DNA of 64,000 nt from Haberlea rhodopensis. Lineage: Eukaryota; Streptophyta; Magnoliopsida; Lamiales; Gesneriaceae. Below the pieces are notes generated by a model. The model saw nothing but the letters and a program-made list of their open reading frames with translations. It searched no databases and was not told the DNA's origin. How positions within the stretch are numbered: position 1 is the stretch's first letter; every line of letters begins with the position of its first letter. The stretch is taken from contig CAJQUN010000058.1 in assembly GCA_907163345.1 (NCBI GenBank), positions 372,001 through 436,000 of the forward strand, written 5' to 3'. The position numbers were made by a program, and so were the translations under genes. This document shows, in pieces, positions 47,701 to 57,962 of the stretch.

Positions 47701-49408
47701 ATACTTGGTAAATTGTTGCTTATGGAGAATAGTTGCTCATCCGGGAATTCCTCATTTAAACAAAGCTCGTCATCTACATGAGCTAGACGGCTTAGGTGAT
47801 CCGCTACTTTATTCTCGCTGCCCCTCTTGTCCTTGATTTGTATGTCAAACTCACTCAAGAGTAAAATCCATCTTATAAGCCTTGGTTTCGCCTCCTTCTC
47901 CGTCATCAAGTAGCGAAGAGCTGCATTATCAGAATAAACAAATACTTTAGTACCAAGCAAATAAGATCTAAATTTTCAAGAGCAAAGATGACTGCTAAAA
48001 TTTCGTTCTCAGTAGTGGAATAGTTCCGTTGGGCATCATTCAAAGTCTTGGATGTGTAGTAGATAGCATGTGAAGCCTTCCCCACTCATTGGCCTAAGAC
48101 AACGCCAACCGCAAAGTCACTAGCATCGCACATGATCTCAAAAGGCTTATTCCAGTCGGAAGATTGGATGATGGGGGTAGATGTCAATGACTCCTTCAAT
48201 CTATCAAAAGCTATCTTGCTTGCTTGCCCCATCTCAAAAGCGACATCTTTTGTAGTAGCTTGCACAAAGGTGCAGCTATTTAGCGAAATTATTGATGTAC
48301 CTTTTATAAAAACATGCATGTCCAAGAAAAGAACGCACATCCCGAACACAAGTAGGATAAGGTAAAGACTGCATAACATCAATTTTAGCTTTGTCTACCA
48401 TCAATTTTAGCTTTGTCTACCTCTATACCATTAGCAGAAACGACATGACCCAACACTATACATTGTTTACCCTAAAGTGACATTTTTCAGAATTTAGAAC
48501 AATGTTAGTCTTAATGCATCTTTTCTACACAAGTGTAAGGCTAGCTAGACAATCATTGAATGAATTACCGTAGACAGTAAAATCATCCATGAACACCTCT
48601 AAATAAACTCAATAAATATACTAACAATACACCGTTGAAACGTGGATGGGGCATTACATAGTCCAAAGGGCATGCGTCGGTAGACGAATGTACCAAAGGC
48701 ATGTGAAAGTGATCTTTTCTTGGTCCTCCGGTGCAATTGCAATCAGAAAATAACCAGAATACCCATCAAGAAAACAATAGTATGAACGACAAGCTAACCT
48801 GTCAGGCATTTGATCAATGAAGGGTAGAGGAAAGTGGTCATTTCTAGTCACATCGTTGAGCTTCCGATAGTCGATACAAACTCTCCACCCATTCTGAATA
48901 CAATTGGGAACTAGCTCATCATCTTTGTTCTAAATCACAGTGATTCCAGTCTTCTTTGGAACAACTTGAAGTGGACTAACCCATTGGCTGTCTGAGATGG
49001 TGTAGATCACCCCAACTGCTAAAAGCTTTAAAATCTCCTCATTCACTACATCCATCATATGTGGGTTAAGCTTCCTTTGAGGTTGACGTGTAGGGCTCCC
49101 TCCTTCTTCTAGTAAGATTCAATGCATGCATGTAGAGGGACTGATTCCCTTGATGTCAGCAATGGTTCATCCTATGACAGTCTTGTGCTCCTTGAGCATA
49201 TGTAGAAGTTCTTCCTCTTGATCATCCCCCAACTTGCTAGAGATGATTACTGGCAATGTGTCTCCTTCACCAAGGAATACATACTTGAGATGGCTAGGCA
49301 GTGATTTCAACTCAATGGTGGATGCCTGCAAAATAGATGGAAGTAATCTAGTGTTAGAAACATGCAATGACACAAAAGAAACATTACATGACTGAGATAG
49401 CTCAAGTG
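47700..49408 (-). pseudogene. element E reverse transcriptase and RNase H
   Basis: On the minus strand, an N-terminal block (LPSHLKYVFLGEGDTLPVII) lies in frame 49373-49167, RT blocks in 48851-48654 (NDHFPLPFIDQM, CFLDGYSGYF), the RT/RNase H junction in 48382-48086 (PFEIMCDASDFAVGVVLGQ) and RNase H in 47960-47688 (VYSDNAALRYLM, KVADHLSRL). All are typical of Athila/Tat Pol. Frameshifts and stops separate the parts. Protease and the Gag end are missing where element G interrupts. Confidence 0.85.
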
Positions 49409-49410
49409 TA

Positions 49411-51077
49411 TGATAAGTGTCATTTTTGCACTTATATTCTATGCTTTCTCATTATATTTTACTTGGATTCTTGAATGAATTTATACTTTTGGCTATTATT
49501 TTACATGTTTCGGGAATTTTCGTAGAATTGCAAGGAAATGTAGAAAAGGAGCAAAATTTGATGAAAATTCACGTAGACGGAAGGAGGAAAATTCATGTGA
49601 GCATTATCATTCACGTGAGTTTAAAAAAGGAAACAACAAATATATGTTAACTTGGAAGCACCGAGAGATTAGGATGGGGATCAGATTTTTATTTGATAAA
49701 AATAGATCACATTCACATTTTAAAAGGCAACAAGATATTATTAAAGAAATAAACTAGGCACGACATATTTTTGGGGAACAAAAAGATTGGGATATAATAT
49801 TGACCAATGAAAGTGATGAGTTGGACATGAGAAAAGGAAGGAAATTGGCTGAATATTTGATTAGAATAAGAAATAATGACTTTCTTTTGACCAAGAAAAG
49901 GAGATTTGGACCAATTATAAGAGATTTTAAGATCATTATTCACGTAGATGAATATTGAGAAGGGAGGTCTCTTTCCTACGCCGATCCCTCCATCCAAACC
50001 AATCAGACACCTCCATCTTTCCTCACAATATAACACAAGTCCAGCCTCCACAATCACCTCACGTCCAAAGCCTCATCATACATCCCTTCCAAAATTCCTT
50101 CATAATCCTCACGTCCAGAAGACACTATCCACAACCATATATCTAACTTCAACCTTTGACCCTATGATTTTGGAACATCTCCAACAAGGCGATTAAAGAG
50201 ACGATCGAGAAGGAAGCAAGAGAAGGAGCGAGGATCTACAACCGGAGTCGACACTGGGAGTTTATTCTTACTTTTAAATTTTAGTTTTCTTTTGTTTTGA
50301 TTATATCATGTTTGGATTGTTGCAAGACAAATTTGAGTGTTGGTATTTATTTATGAGTATGAACTAAATTTATTTATCGAGGCTAGGCGAAACCTTTGTT
50401 TTGAACCTATGATTTGATGATCATTTATTTGATAGAATCCTTATAATTCTTTGTGCATGTTTTATGATTTTAATGCTTTTGAGGGATTGATCTCCTTTGA
50501 ATGATGTTAGTATCGTAATTGAGATCGAGAGATGATTTTATGATACGGAATTAATAACTCATGTCGTGGATTTCAGACTGAGATCGAGAGATGAAGTCAA
50601 ATACAAGTGTGCTAGCTATAGATATCTAGTAATCGAAAGCTAGTAGTTTTCACGGATCTTAATTCAATATTGAGTTGTTAAATAAGTACATGAGAGTTAC
50701 TTACTGTAATTTGATATTAGGTTTAATATATCTCGAGATAGTATATTGGATAAATTCGGAGAACTCGTCACCTTAGAAATATTTGGATATTCAATCGAGA
50801 ATTGTAGGGAATTACATTGGTGAGCCGACGCCTTGATAATCATTTCTAGTGGAATTTTCTCGTTTACTTCGATTGATTTGGTTGGATTAGCAGTTAATTT
50901 AATTAATTCAATTTCGTAGGTTAAATATATTTAAAAACATCTTATTTGGTACTTGGTTGTTAGTCCATGTAGGTTCGACAATCTGTATTCTTCCTATCTA
51001 TACTGAAACTTGACACCGTGCACTTGCGGTATAATTGCCCTGCTTTGGAATTTTATTGTTTAAATAACTCACGATCA
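49411..51077 (+). repeat. element G LTR
   Basis: 1667 bp. It shares with D the stepwise GATCGAGAGAT words of the middle region and the U5 motif at 51008-51030. Words of the type ATTCACGT(A/G) recur at about 49569, 49608 and 49937. Confidence 0.75.
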
Positions 51078-51083
51078 AGTTTT

Positions 51084-51101
51084 TGGCGCAGTTGCTGAGG
51101 A
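51084..51101 (+). promoter_or_regulatory. element G primer binding site (tRNA-Asp type, degraded)
   Basis: TGGCGCAGTTGCTGAGGA; three differences from the intact site of A. Confidence 0.8.
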
Positions 51102-51165
51102 CTAACTTTAGTAATATCATACGAGAAGCTTTGACTGTAATTTAACTATTTTTTTTCATTTGTAT

Positions 51166-51192
51166 AATATATATATATATATATATATATAA
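51166..51192. repeat. (TA)n microsatellite
   Basis: About 13 TA dinucleotides in the leader of element G. Confidence 0.85.
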
Positions 51193-51239
51193 TTTAATTG
51201 TTTTATTTATTTTTCTTGCGAGGTACTTGTGATGCTTCA

Positions 51240-51980
51240 TCAACAAGTTTCTATCAAATTTCTCGCCTCCTCCGGTGTCTTATCCACAAAAGCCCCACCG
51301 CTCGCAGCATCTACCAAATTCCTGTTACTAGACAACAAATCTTCATAAAAGTATTGAATTAGTAGATGTTCACTTATCTGATGTTGTGGGCAACTTGCAC
51401 ACAACTTTTTGAAGCGTTCCCAGTACTCGTGAAGTGTTTCTCCAGTGTATTGTCTAATGTTGTAGATCTCCTTTTGTATGTTGGCAGCCCTCGATGCTGG
51501 AAAGTATTTCTCAAGAAAAGTCATCTTCAAGTCATTCCATGTGGTAATCGAGCCTGATGGTAGATAGAATAGCTAGTCCTTCGCAGCGTCCTTCAAGGAG
51601 AAGGGAAATGCTCTCAGCTTAATTTGCTCATCGGTAATCCCAGTTGGTTTCATGGTGGTGCAAACCACATGAAATTCCATTAAGTGCTTGTGAGGATCCT
51701 CACCTGCAAGTATATGAAAAGAAGGCAATAAATGTATTAGTCCGGATTTTAATTCAAACTTAACATTTGTTGCAAAAGCAGGAAAAGTAATACAGAGAGA
51801 TTGTTGGTTCAAATCAAGATTGGCCAATTGTCGTAGACTTTGATTCGCGGCCATGTTGTTCCTCTCTTCCTGTTCTAGTCTTCGAGTTTCTCTTCTTCGT
51901 CGATGTAGTGTCCTCTTGATCTCTGGATCATATTGAATGTTGTATTCTTGATCTGAGGGATCACCTGTACTCATGAACAA
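51240..51980 (-). pseudogene. element E gag, N-terminal two thirds, one in-frame stop
   Basis: Frame 51980-51573 carries the Gag start (DPSDQEYNIQYDPEIKRTL) and FPFSLKDAAKD. One TAG near 51572 replaces the expected tryptophan. Frame 51530-51240 continues in the same phase with KMTFLEKYFPA, ETLHEYWERFKKLCASCP and LLIQYFYEDL...DAASGG, and stops where element G begins. The zinc knuckle and protease are lost. The Gag is typical of Athila/Tat elements. Confidence 0.85.
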
Positions 51981-52033
51981 ACGAGAAGAGTATAAAAAGA
52001 AATAAAGATAAAGTTAGCACAAAGTAATTGCCT

Positions 52034-52051
52034 TCTCCTGCAACGGCGCCA
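52034..52051 (-). promoter_or_regulatory. element E primer binding site (tRNA-Asp type)
   Basis: On the minus strand TGGCGCCGTTGCAGGAGA follows the LTR; the first 12 bases match element A's site. Confidence 0.85.
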
Positions 52052-52059
52052 AAATTTAG

Positions 52060-52873
52060 TGTGTGTTTATCGTGTACGCCCATTAACCCCACTCAATATA
52101 ATACTAATGTAGCCGTGTAAGTAGGAATCGATCCCACAAGAAGTGTATTCTCTTGTGTTAATTAATTATAATTAATTAAACTAAAGAAAGCGAAAGTACT
52201 AGATTATCAATATTAAAAAGAAATTCTTGGTTTTCGATCAACTTTACCTGTGGAAATTATTCACTTGATCATCGATTAACAAAAAAACTCGATTTTTATT
52301 CAATTATTCATCAATTGAAAATTTAATTCCTCGCTCACCTTAATCGTAGTCAAACAGAAAACAACATTCAAATTCGACTCTTATCAAATCACTAACCAAA
52401 ACTACAATCGTTAAGATTAATTCAATGATAGCTTCAAAAACTAGTAAGTTTGAAGAATCTAATCAATAAAAACTACAGCCGTTAGAATCAATTATCCAAT
52501 CGTTTTCCCTTAAAATTTAATAACACAAACAACAGGTAATTATCAATTTTAGTTGCTTCTTAATTAGCTTTAGATTGTGTATAGGGTTACTAGGTGATCA
52601 ATCACAACAATCATATCAATCATAATCTGAAAAAATAATTGAAATTGAATTAAAATCACACAATCAACCCAAAATTCTCACAAGGGTTTAAATCCAAAGG
52701 CAAGTATCCATCAACCAAGAATTAAAAAGGTTTAGCCAAGCATGGCTAAATAAAAAACAACAAAAACTAGTCTAGAAAACATTAAAACAAAGATAGAGAA
52801 AGATTTACTAAAGAGAAACACGATTTTGGTTTGTCAATTCCGTCTTCGTATTTTGATCCTCCAAATTGACAAC
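52060..52873 (-). repeat. element E 5' LTR, truncated on its right
   Basis: Starts TGTGTGTTTATCGTG and contains AATCGATCCCACAAG, the equivalent of the GTCGAACCCACAGAG word of A. The end comparable to 36266-36434 is not seen, and the sequence passes into the LTR of B near 52865-52873. Confidence 0.65.
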
Positions 52874-54193
52874 ATGATTTGGACATCTTCCATAACCTGA
52901 GGCCCAGACAATATTTATATTGAACATCAATTCAATAACAATAACTCATTAATCCTTTAAACATAGATTTGTCATGTCTTAAATTAAAATCAATCATGAT
53001 TCAACGTACTCCATGTACTACTCAAACCCTCCCATTCTAACTTATATTCATTGAGTTACAATTAACTCTAACAAAGTTACAATTAACTCTAACAAGTATT
53101 ACATTAATTACTAAGGTTCTATATGAATTTATCGACCCCAAGAACTCATTAATAAAACCGATAATTCTTAGAACCCCAAATTCTTAGCATCAACACTTAT
53201 GCTTACAAAGAAATCTCATGTCCAATAATTAATCAACAGCAGACCAAAACAAGCCCCTCAAAACTCAAAGGAGGACCCAAATTACATTTTCAGAATTCAA
53301 CCTTACCGATCGATCGGTGACTCCCCAATATATCGATCGTTAATAAGTCCGGATTCGCTTTTGGCTTCGGTCTTCTACCGATCGATCGCTCGCCTCCACC
53401 GATCGATCGGTAATCGCCAAAAATTTCTTCCAATATTACGGGCTTGCACTGATCGATCGGCACAATGCTACCGACCGATCGGTCGCATCACAGATACAAA
53501 AAATTACCATTTTCATTCTTCAAAGCCTCAACCATCTATATATCAACCTCTTACAACTCGAATCCAACAACAAATAGACATCCTTGGACACTCAACAAGG
53601 ATCAAAACACATTATTCAAGAAAAACAACAAGATTCAAGATTCTTCAAAATCTACAAGAACTCAACCCAACTCAAAACTTTAACCAAAACCTTCAAAACC
53701 ACATTCAAAACAACCACATTTAAGAGATGAAGGAGTTTACCTAACAATTAGCTCGAAAATCCATCAAGAATCGAGCCTTTCAACGATTATTCTTCAAAGG
53801 GGAAAAAGGAGAGAATGGCGAGGAAGAGAGAGGGAAAAGCGAGTGAAATGATTGAATACTGAGTCTACTTTATACTAATAGTATCAAGGCTCTAAACCCG
53901 AGTCTCAAATAATCGTACTAAAACACTTATAAAAATAAGTGGTCAATTAAATTATCTTCAACTCACTCAAAAACATCCCAAATCTCAGTCCAAAATTTCA
54001 CATCCTCAAAATCCCAATACTAATATGCTTCCAAGGTTCAACACACCATGATCAATAAAATATCAAACATTGAATCCTACAAATCCGACACCAGTAATAA
54101 TCCCCTAAAATTCCCACAATTATTCCATAATTATTGTTCAACTTCAATAATTACCTCTTCATTAATCAAAATAATTAATTTACAGGCATCACA
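52874..54193 (-). repeat. right LTR of element B, truncated
   Basis: Matches 15443-16191 and 25764-26309 of the left LTR, but is continuous here. It includes about 80 bp (53607-53688) that are not next to element C in the left copy. GATCGATC array at 53307-53490; TATA-like box at 53875-53862 (minus). About 1 kb of LTR end, and the primer site, are missing on the left. The plus frame 53361-53723 is not a gene. Confidence 0.7.
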
Positions 54194-54890
54194 ATTGGCT
54201 TAATTGGATGACGGCAATCATCTTTTCGGTGTCTGTCATCAGTCGTTGGACCTCCTTGGCATTCCCTTTTTGATGTAAAAAGGGTTATATTACATAGGAT
54301 GGCAGTAACCACCCTCCTTTTTGTCTTTCTGAAGACTTGGTCATGATTCCAATTCCTTGACTCGAGTTTGAACATCTCGAAGGTTGTCGAGAATTTCCTC
54401 CTGGTATTTAGTCATGATCTCGTTATGAGTTTGGATCTAATGGATCTGTGCAAGGACATGGTATTGTAAGTATCCATAACGCTGCGTTGTCTTCTGATTT
54501 TCTCTAAGATCTTTGGAGATCTTTGAGCTATCTAGCTCGATTTCATTAAATGTTGGTTCTTCCATCCTATTCTTCTGGTCCAGATCCTGTTGGGTTGTTC
54601 GGATCCAGAATTATGTAGTCATGTTCAGATGGTCTTCCTATTGAGCTTCGGCTAATTTGAATTGTAGTTTGAGGTTCATCCTGTAAAGGTTTCTCACTAT
54701 CTTCTCCAGTTGTTGATACTGGTTTATGCTAGCTTGGCTAGCACCAGATCCTCGTAGCATTTTTCATTTTTGGTTGAAGCGTTGAGTTTCAGGCAGATGT
54801 TCTTGATTTAGTTCTTCCAACTTTTGGAAGTACCACCTGTATAAGTAACACCTCGAACATTCGTTCGGATCCATGTTTTCTTGAATTGTC
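54194..54890 (-). pseudogene. EPRV first ORF region, broken
   Basis: On the minus strand an ATG at about 54890 opens MDPNECSRCYLYRWYF, interrupted by a stop after about 36 codons. Further on, a heptad-rich helical stretch (including LQYHVLAQIHQIQT and MTKYQEEILDNLRDVQTRV) suggests a coiled coil, as in virion-associated or N-terminal polyprotein regions of caulimovirids. The frame breaks at ELES and ends at element B. The missing continuation is the coat-protein region at 8061. Confidence 0.5.
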
Positions 54891-54975
54891 TCATCCGTTA
54901 AGATATTACTAATATTCAAAATATTATTATAATATTTCTAGAATAACCCTAGGCTCTGATATCAATTTTTGAGGA
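54891..54975 (-). promoter_or_regulatory. EPRV leader with initiator tRNA-Met primer site
   Basis: On the minus strand TTGATATCAGAGCC (54966-54953) matches the caulimovirid primer site TGGTATCAGAGCC with two differences, followed by an AT-rich leader. It marks one end of the integrated viral genome. Confidence 0.65.
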
Positions 54976-55079
54976 TCGACAACGGGTCATTAAAAATGTC
55001 AAAAATCTTAGGTATTTGTGAAAAAATGACTAAAATCCAGGGGTAGTATACAATTGACCCCTTTTATCTTTTTAAGGGT

Positions 55080-55212
55080 ATAAAAGTAAATTTGCATGAG
55101 GTAGGGAGTTGAAACTAAGTTTAAAGGAAGGTAGAGAGATAGAACATAGTTTCTTAGGCATATGAGTGTGGCCAAAGAAAGTTTAGGTTTATGGATTTTA
55201 CGTGAATTTACC
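55080..55212 (-). repeat. TIR-like repeat, right copy
   Basis: Its reverse complement begins GGTAAATTCACGTAAAATCC and resembles 1096-1210. Confidence 0.4.
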
Positions 55213-55493
55213 CATCCCCTTAAAAAACAATATTTATATTATATTTGATACATATATAAGTAGATAAAATAAATAAGATTAGAAAAACTACTAAGCCTTT
55301 AATTCCAATAAATTGTAGTTGAATATATGAACCATAGAAGAAATTAAGTTGGGTCATGCAAAGACAATGTCCCGATGAAATTCATATTACGATTCATTAC
55401 ATGAGATGCGACTAATTTTTTCAGTTAACTATCATAAATAAACATTAGATTACTTTTCAATTTTACTATCTTAACATTGGTTTGTTTGATACC

Positions 55494-55590
55494 GTTCTTA
55501 ATTGTGTTGCTTTTTGGGAACGATGCCTTGCAATATGTGTTCTTAATTGTGTTGCTTTTTGGGAACGATGTCTTTGCTATATGTGTTCTT
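55494..55590. repeat. tandem duplication, period 45-46 bp
   Basis: Two copies of the unit GTTCTTAATTGTGTTGCTTT...GGGAACGATG, with a partial third GTTCTTA. It is non-coding. Confidence 0.9.
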
Positions 55591-55664
55591 ATCCTTTCTA
55601 TTTTTTTATCCACAAAAAATGATAAATATCTTAAGATATCGTGGCCAAAGAATATCATTTCTTT

Positions 55665-55929
55665 TAGTTTAACAATGTATCAAGGCTTGCGCATGACTAA
55701 TCCTTGGGTGACGATCCCGGCCCCTCAGGCCCGCCACCAAGTAAATCGATGGATGTCCATGGATGACAGGTATCTGATGAGCGGACCAACATAACCCGAA
55801 CCCAGGACAAATTCCCACAATATTTCAGTGGAGAATTTGTCCGACATGGGATTCGTACCTACGACATCGGATGATTTCTCCTCATATCACCTCAACACTC
55901 ACCAATCCGTCTATGTCCGTGGGGGCTAT
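55665..55929 (-). mobile_element. tRNA-derived SINE with target-site duplication
   Basis: On the minus strand it has an A-box-like ATTGGTGAGTGTTGAGG, then a B-box-like GGTACGAATCCC about 35 nt downstream, then a body with GGATTAGTC and GCGCAAGCC, words common in plant SINEs. It is flanked by AATATCATTTCTTT (55651-55664) and AATATCATTCTTT (55930-55942), a long duplication typical of LINE-machinery insertion. Confidence 0.7.
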
Positions 55930-56054
55930 AATATCATTCTTTAATACAACATGACATCGAACGAGGAGGAGATACGAATCTAAGAGCGATGATGAAAAGT
56001 GGCACCCTACTTGAAACGCATCGTACAATAAAAATCTGAAATCCCTAATTCCCA

Positions 56055-56134
56055 AAATCTCAAATTGAAATCTTAAAGCCCTAATTCCAAATCTCAAATT
56101 GAAATCTTAAAGCCCTAATTCCAAATCTCAAATG
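56055..56134. repeat. 34-bp tandem repeat upstream of the VQ gene
   Basis: About 2.35 copies of a 34-bp unit beginning AAATCTCAAATTGAAATC and containing AAAGCCCTAATTCC; near-perfect. It lies 80-160 bp before the start codon, so it may fall in the promoter or 5' UTR. Confidence 0.9.
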
Positions 56135-56216
56135 ACGTTTCACCACTCCTTTTAAAGAGTCGGTGATTTACGATAGATAGATCTAGTGGGACAGGTTACG
56201 CTCTGTGTGTCTGAAA

Positions 56217-57215
56217 ATGGATAAAGGATTTGGTAGCGTCTCATCTTCAACTAGTGGTAATGGCGGCAGCAGCAGCGAAATGTACTTGAAACAAGTGAGC
56301 AAGAATTCTCACAAGATATCGAAGCCTCTGCGGAAGCCTCTACCCGCAGTAGCTTCTTCCGCCGCCGCATCGGCTGCGGCGGTGCCGATTCTCGAACCGA
56401 TTACGCAGCCGCAGCAGCCGCCGGTGTATAACATCAACAAGAACGATTTTCGCGACGTCGTTCAGAAGCTCACGGGTTCGCCGTCTCATGAACGTTTTTC
56501 TACGCCGCCACCGCCAGTCTCCCAGCCGAGACCTTCCAGCTCCCGACTACAGAGGATCCGTCCCCCTCCTTTGGCACAAATTGGCAACCGCCCTCCTCAA
56601 CTGACTCAGGTGATTCCTCGTCCTCCTAATGATTTTGGTCAGCGGGCAGTGGGACCGCCGCTTCCACCGTTTCCATCTGTGCATCCGGCGTCGGAGTCGC
56701 CTATTTCTGCCTACATGCGTTTTATCCAGAGCTCTGCTATCCCCTCTGCTCCGTCGCCTTTGTGGAACGGTGTGGCCACAAATGGACCTCTCGATTCTCG
56801 CCTGCCTCAAAACGAAGTTGGTCAGCGGGGAGAGGGAGCGCATCCTCGACCCTTATCGCAGCTACAACCGATAGAATCCCCGATCTCTACTTACATGCGT
56901 TTTCTACAGAGCTCGGCAAACGCCTCGTCTACTGCTTTGCCACGGTGGAACGGTGTTGGCCCGCCGCTGCCTCCTCATCCACTTCCCCACTCACAGCAGC
57001 AGAAGCTGCCTCCGCCATCATCTTCTGCTTGGCCGTCACCTTTTCCGGTGCTGCCTTTGTCTCCGCTGCCATTTGGATGCGTTCCATCGCCGAGGTCTCC
57101 GTACGCTATGGTCTCTCCAAGCTTGTTTTTTTCGCCTTCCAATCAACTGGGGTTTCCACAGTTACCCTTATCACCGACGGTGCCTCTTCCAAGCCCAAGT
57201 TGGAAGGGCATGTAA
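56217..57215 (+). CDS. VQ14: VQ-motif protein, HAIKU1/VQ14 type
   Basis: Single-exon, uninterrupted 332-codon frame; the first ATG is at 56217. The VQ motif FRDVVQKLTG (residues 78-87) is preceded by VYNINKNDF and followed by SP, and RLQRIRPPPL lies at 110-119. This combination is that of HAIKU1/VQ14. VQ proteins bind the C-terminal domain of group I/IIc WRKY factors in the nucleus; HAIKU1 acts with MINI3 and IKU2 in endosperm growth and seed size. The rest is Pro/Ser-rich and disordered. The ESPIS(A/T)YMRF(I/L)QSSA block occurs twice (160-173, 220-233) within a duplicated stretch of about 60 residues. A close VQ9-type paralogue is the alternative. Overlapping frames in the same region are shadows. 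Confidence 0.88.
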   Translation: MDKGFGSVSSSTSGNGGSSSEMYLKQVSKNSHKISKPLRKPLPAVASSAAASAAAVPILEPITQPQQPPVYNINKNDFRDVVQKLTGSPSHERFSTPPPPVSQPRPSSSRLQRIRPPPLAQIGNRPPQLTQVIPRPPNDFGQRAVGPPLPPFPSVHPASESPISAYMRFIQSSAIPSAPSPLWNGVATNGPLDSRLPQNEVGQRGEGAHPRPLSQLQPIESPISTYMRFLQSSANASSTALPRWNGVGPPLPPHPLPHSQQQKLPPPSSSAWPSPFPVLPLSPLPFGCVPSPRSPYAMVSPSLFFSPSNQLGFPQLPLSPTVPLPSPSWKGM

Positions 57216-57962
57216 GCTTTTCAGTAAGGTGTCATTAAGGTAAATTATTTTATAGTTTCTACAGTTTTTGTATTTCTTTCCCTTTTATTTTAGATTGATT
57301 TATTTTAGATTGATGATACTGTAATTTGAATGTGTGTGGTTTTGGGAGATTATAGTGAATATGACCAGTGAATTACAGTGGAAAAGAGATGGAGTCCGGT
57401 TGTTTAATTAGTGTTTGTTTTGTACATGAATAGTGAAGACAATGATCGAAAACCTTTAGTTATTTTTTCACTACTTCACATATTTGTTGAATCAATTGTA
57501 TGTGTTGACAGTCAATTCTAAATCTCTCTTGTTGGTATTGATTTGTCTTGTGTTGATCTTTATTTGTTTACATTTTTATTTGTTTTTCACCTCTTGTTGT
57601 GCAGATTGTGCGTTGTGCTTTTCTCTGTTTGCTTATTCTTGGATATTTGCATAATTTTTATGTTAACAAAAAATGTTAAGTCTTCGTCGATTAATATAAA
57701 TGTTAAATCTTTGTTTGTGTTTCTACGTTTCTTAAATTTTAATGGAAGTGTTTTCTCCTTTCTGCAAGCAAGAAAACTGTGGTTGATAATGCCCAAGAGG
57801 TAGCCTCCTGTGATCATACACTTCATGTTAGAACGACAAGTCCTTTAACAATATCCATTTCATTTTAATTTGTATAGATCATGTCACCCTGCGGTGAATT
57901 GTCTTGAGCAAATTGGGACTAGATCCTTTTGTTGCCAAGGCACAAAACATATGATAGTATAT
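57216..57962. other. downstream of the VQ gene: probable 3' UTR and intergenic
   Basis: T-rich, without a conserved frame. The short frame at 57543-57803 is hydrophobic low-complexity translation. Confidence 0.5.

Larger units (their letters stand above)
49411..51237 (+). mobile_element. element G: LTR plus leader of a D-like element, rest deleted
   Basis: The LTR 49411-51077 (TGATAAG...GATCA) is followed by a primer site and about 135 bp of leader that resembles D's leader (ACTAAYTT...ATATCATACGAGA). It then joins the gag of E. No second LTR or interior is left. The insertion and deletion removed the part of E between gag and the start of RT. Confidence 0.75.
29098..52870 (-). mobile_element. 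element E: Athila/Tat-type gypsy element, interrupted three times
   Basis: The right LTR begins TGTGTGTTTATCGTGTAC (52060-52077). Nearly the same 18 bases (TGTGCATTTATCGTGTAC) lie at 29098-29115, immediately left of element D, and mark the left end of E. Read right to left: LTR, primer site (52051-52034), gag (51980-51240), RT/RNase H (49408-47690), integrase (47700-46910 and 38249 to about 37950), conserved motifs, purine tract (36449-36435) and LTR end (36434-36266). D, F and G are inserted in it. The right LTR lacks its far end where it meets element B. Confidence 0.7.
8106..54193 (-). mobile_element. element B: Tekay-like pol-less LTR element, heavily interrupted
   Basis: The left LTR (its 3' LTR) is 8106-26309, interrupted by elements A and C. 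The right LTR is 52874-54193, truncated on its left. On the minus strand both LTRs begin TGTGATG(G/C)CTGTAAATT. A pol-end-like block (AATTTCGAGGATGAA) and a purine-rich tract precede the left LTR at 26345-26310, as in Tekay/Del elements. Without its insertions the left LTR is about 2.3 kb, like the 2.28-kb LTR of element F. The flanks on both sides are pararetroviral sequence; the expected 5-bp duplication is imperfect (ATTAT against ATTGG). The boundary calls are inference. Confidence 0.6.

Noticed and set aside
53361..53723. 120-codon plus-strand frame
   Set aside because: It is translation of the GATCGATC array (repeated RS/DR residues) inside an LTR on the other strand.
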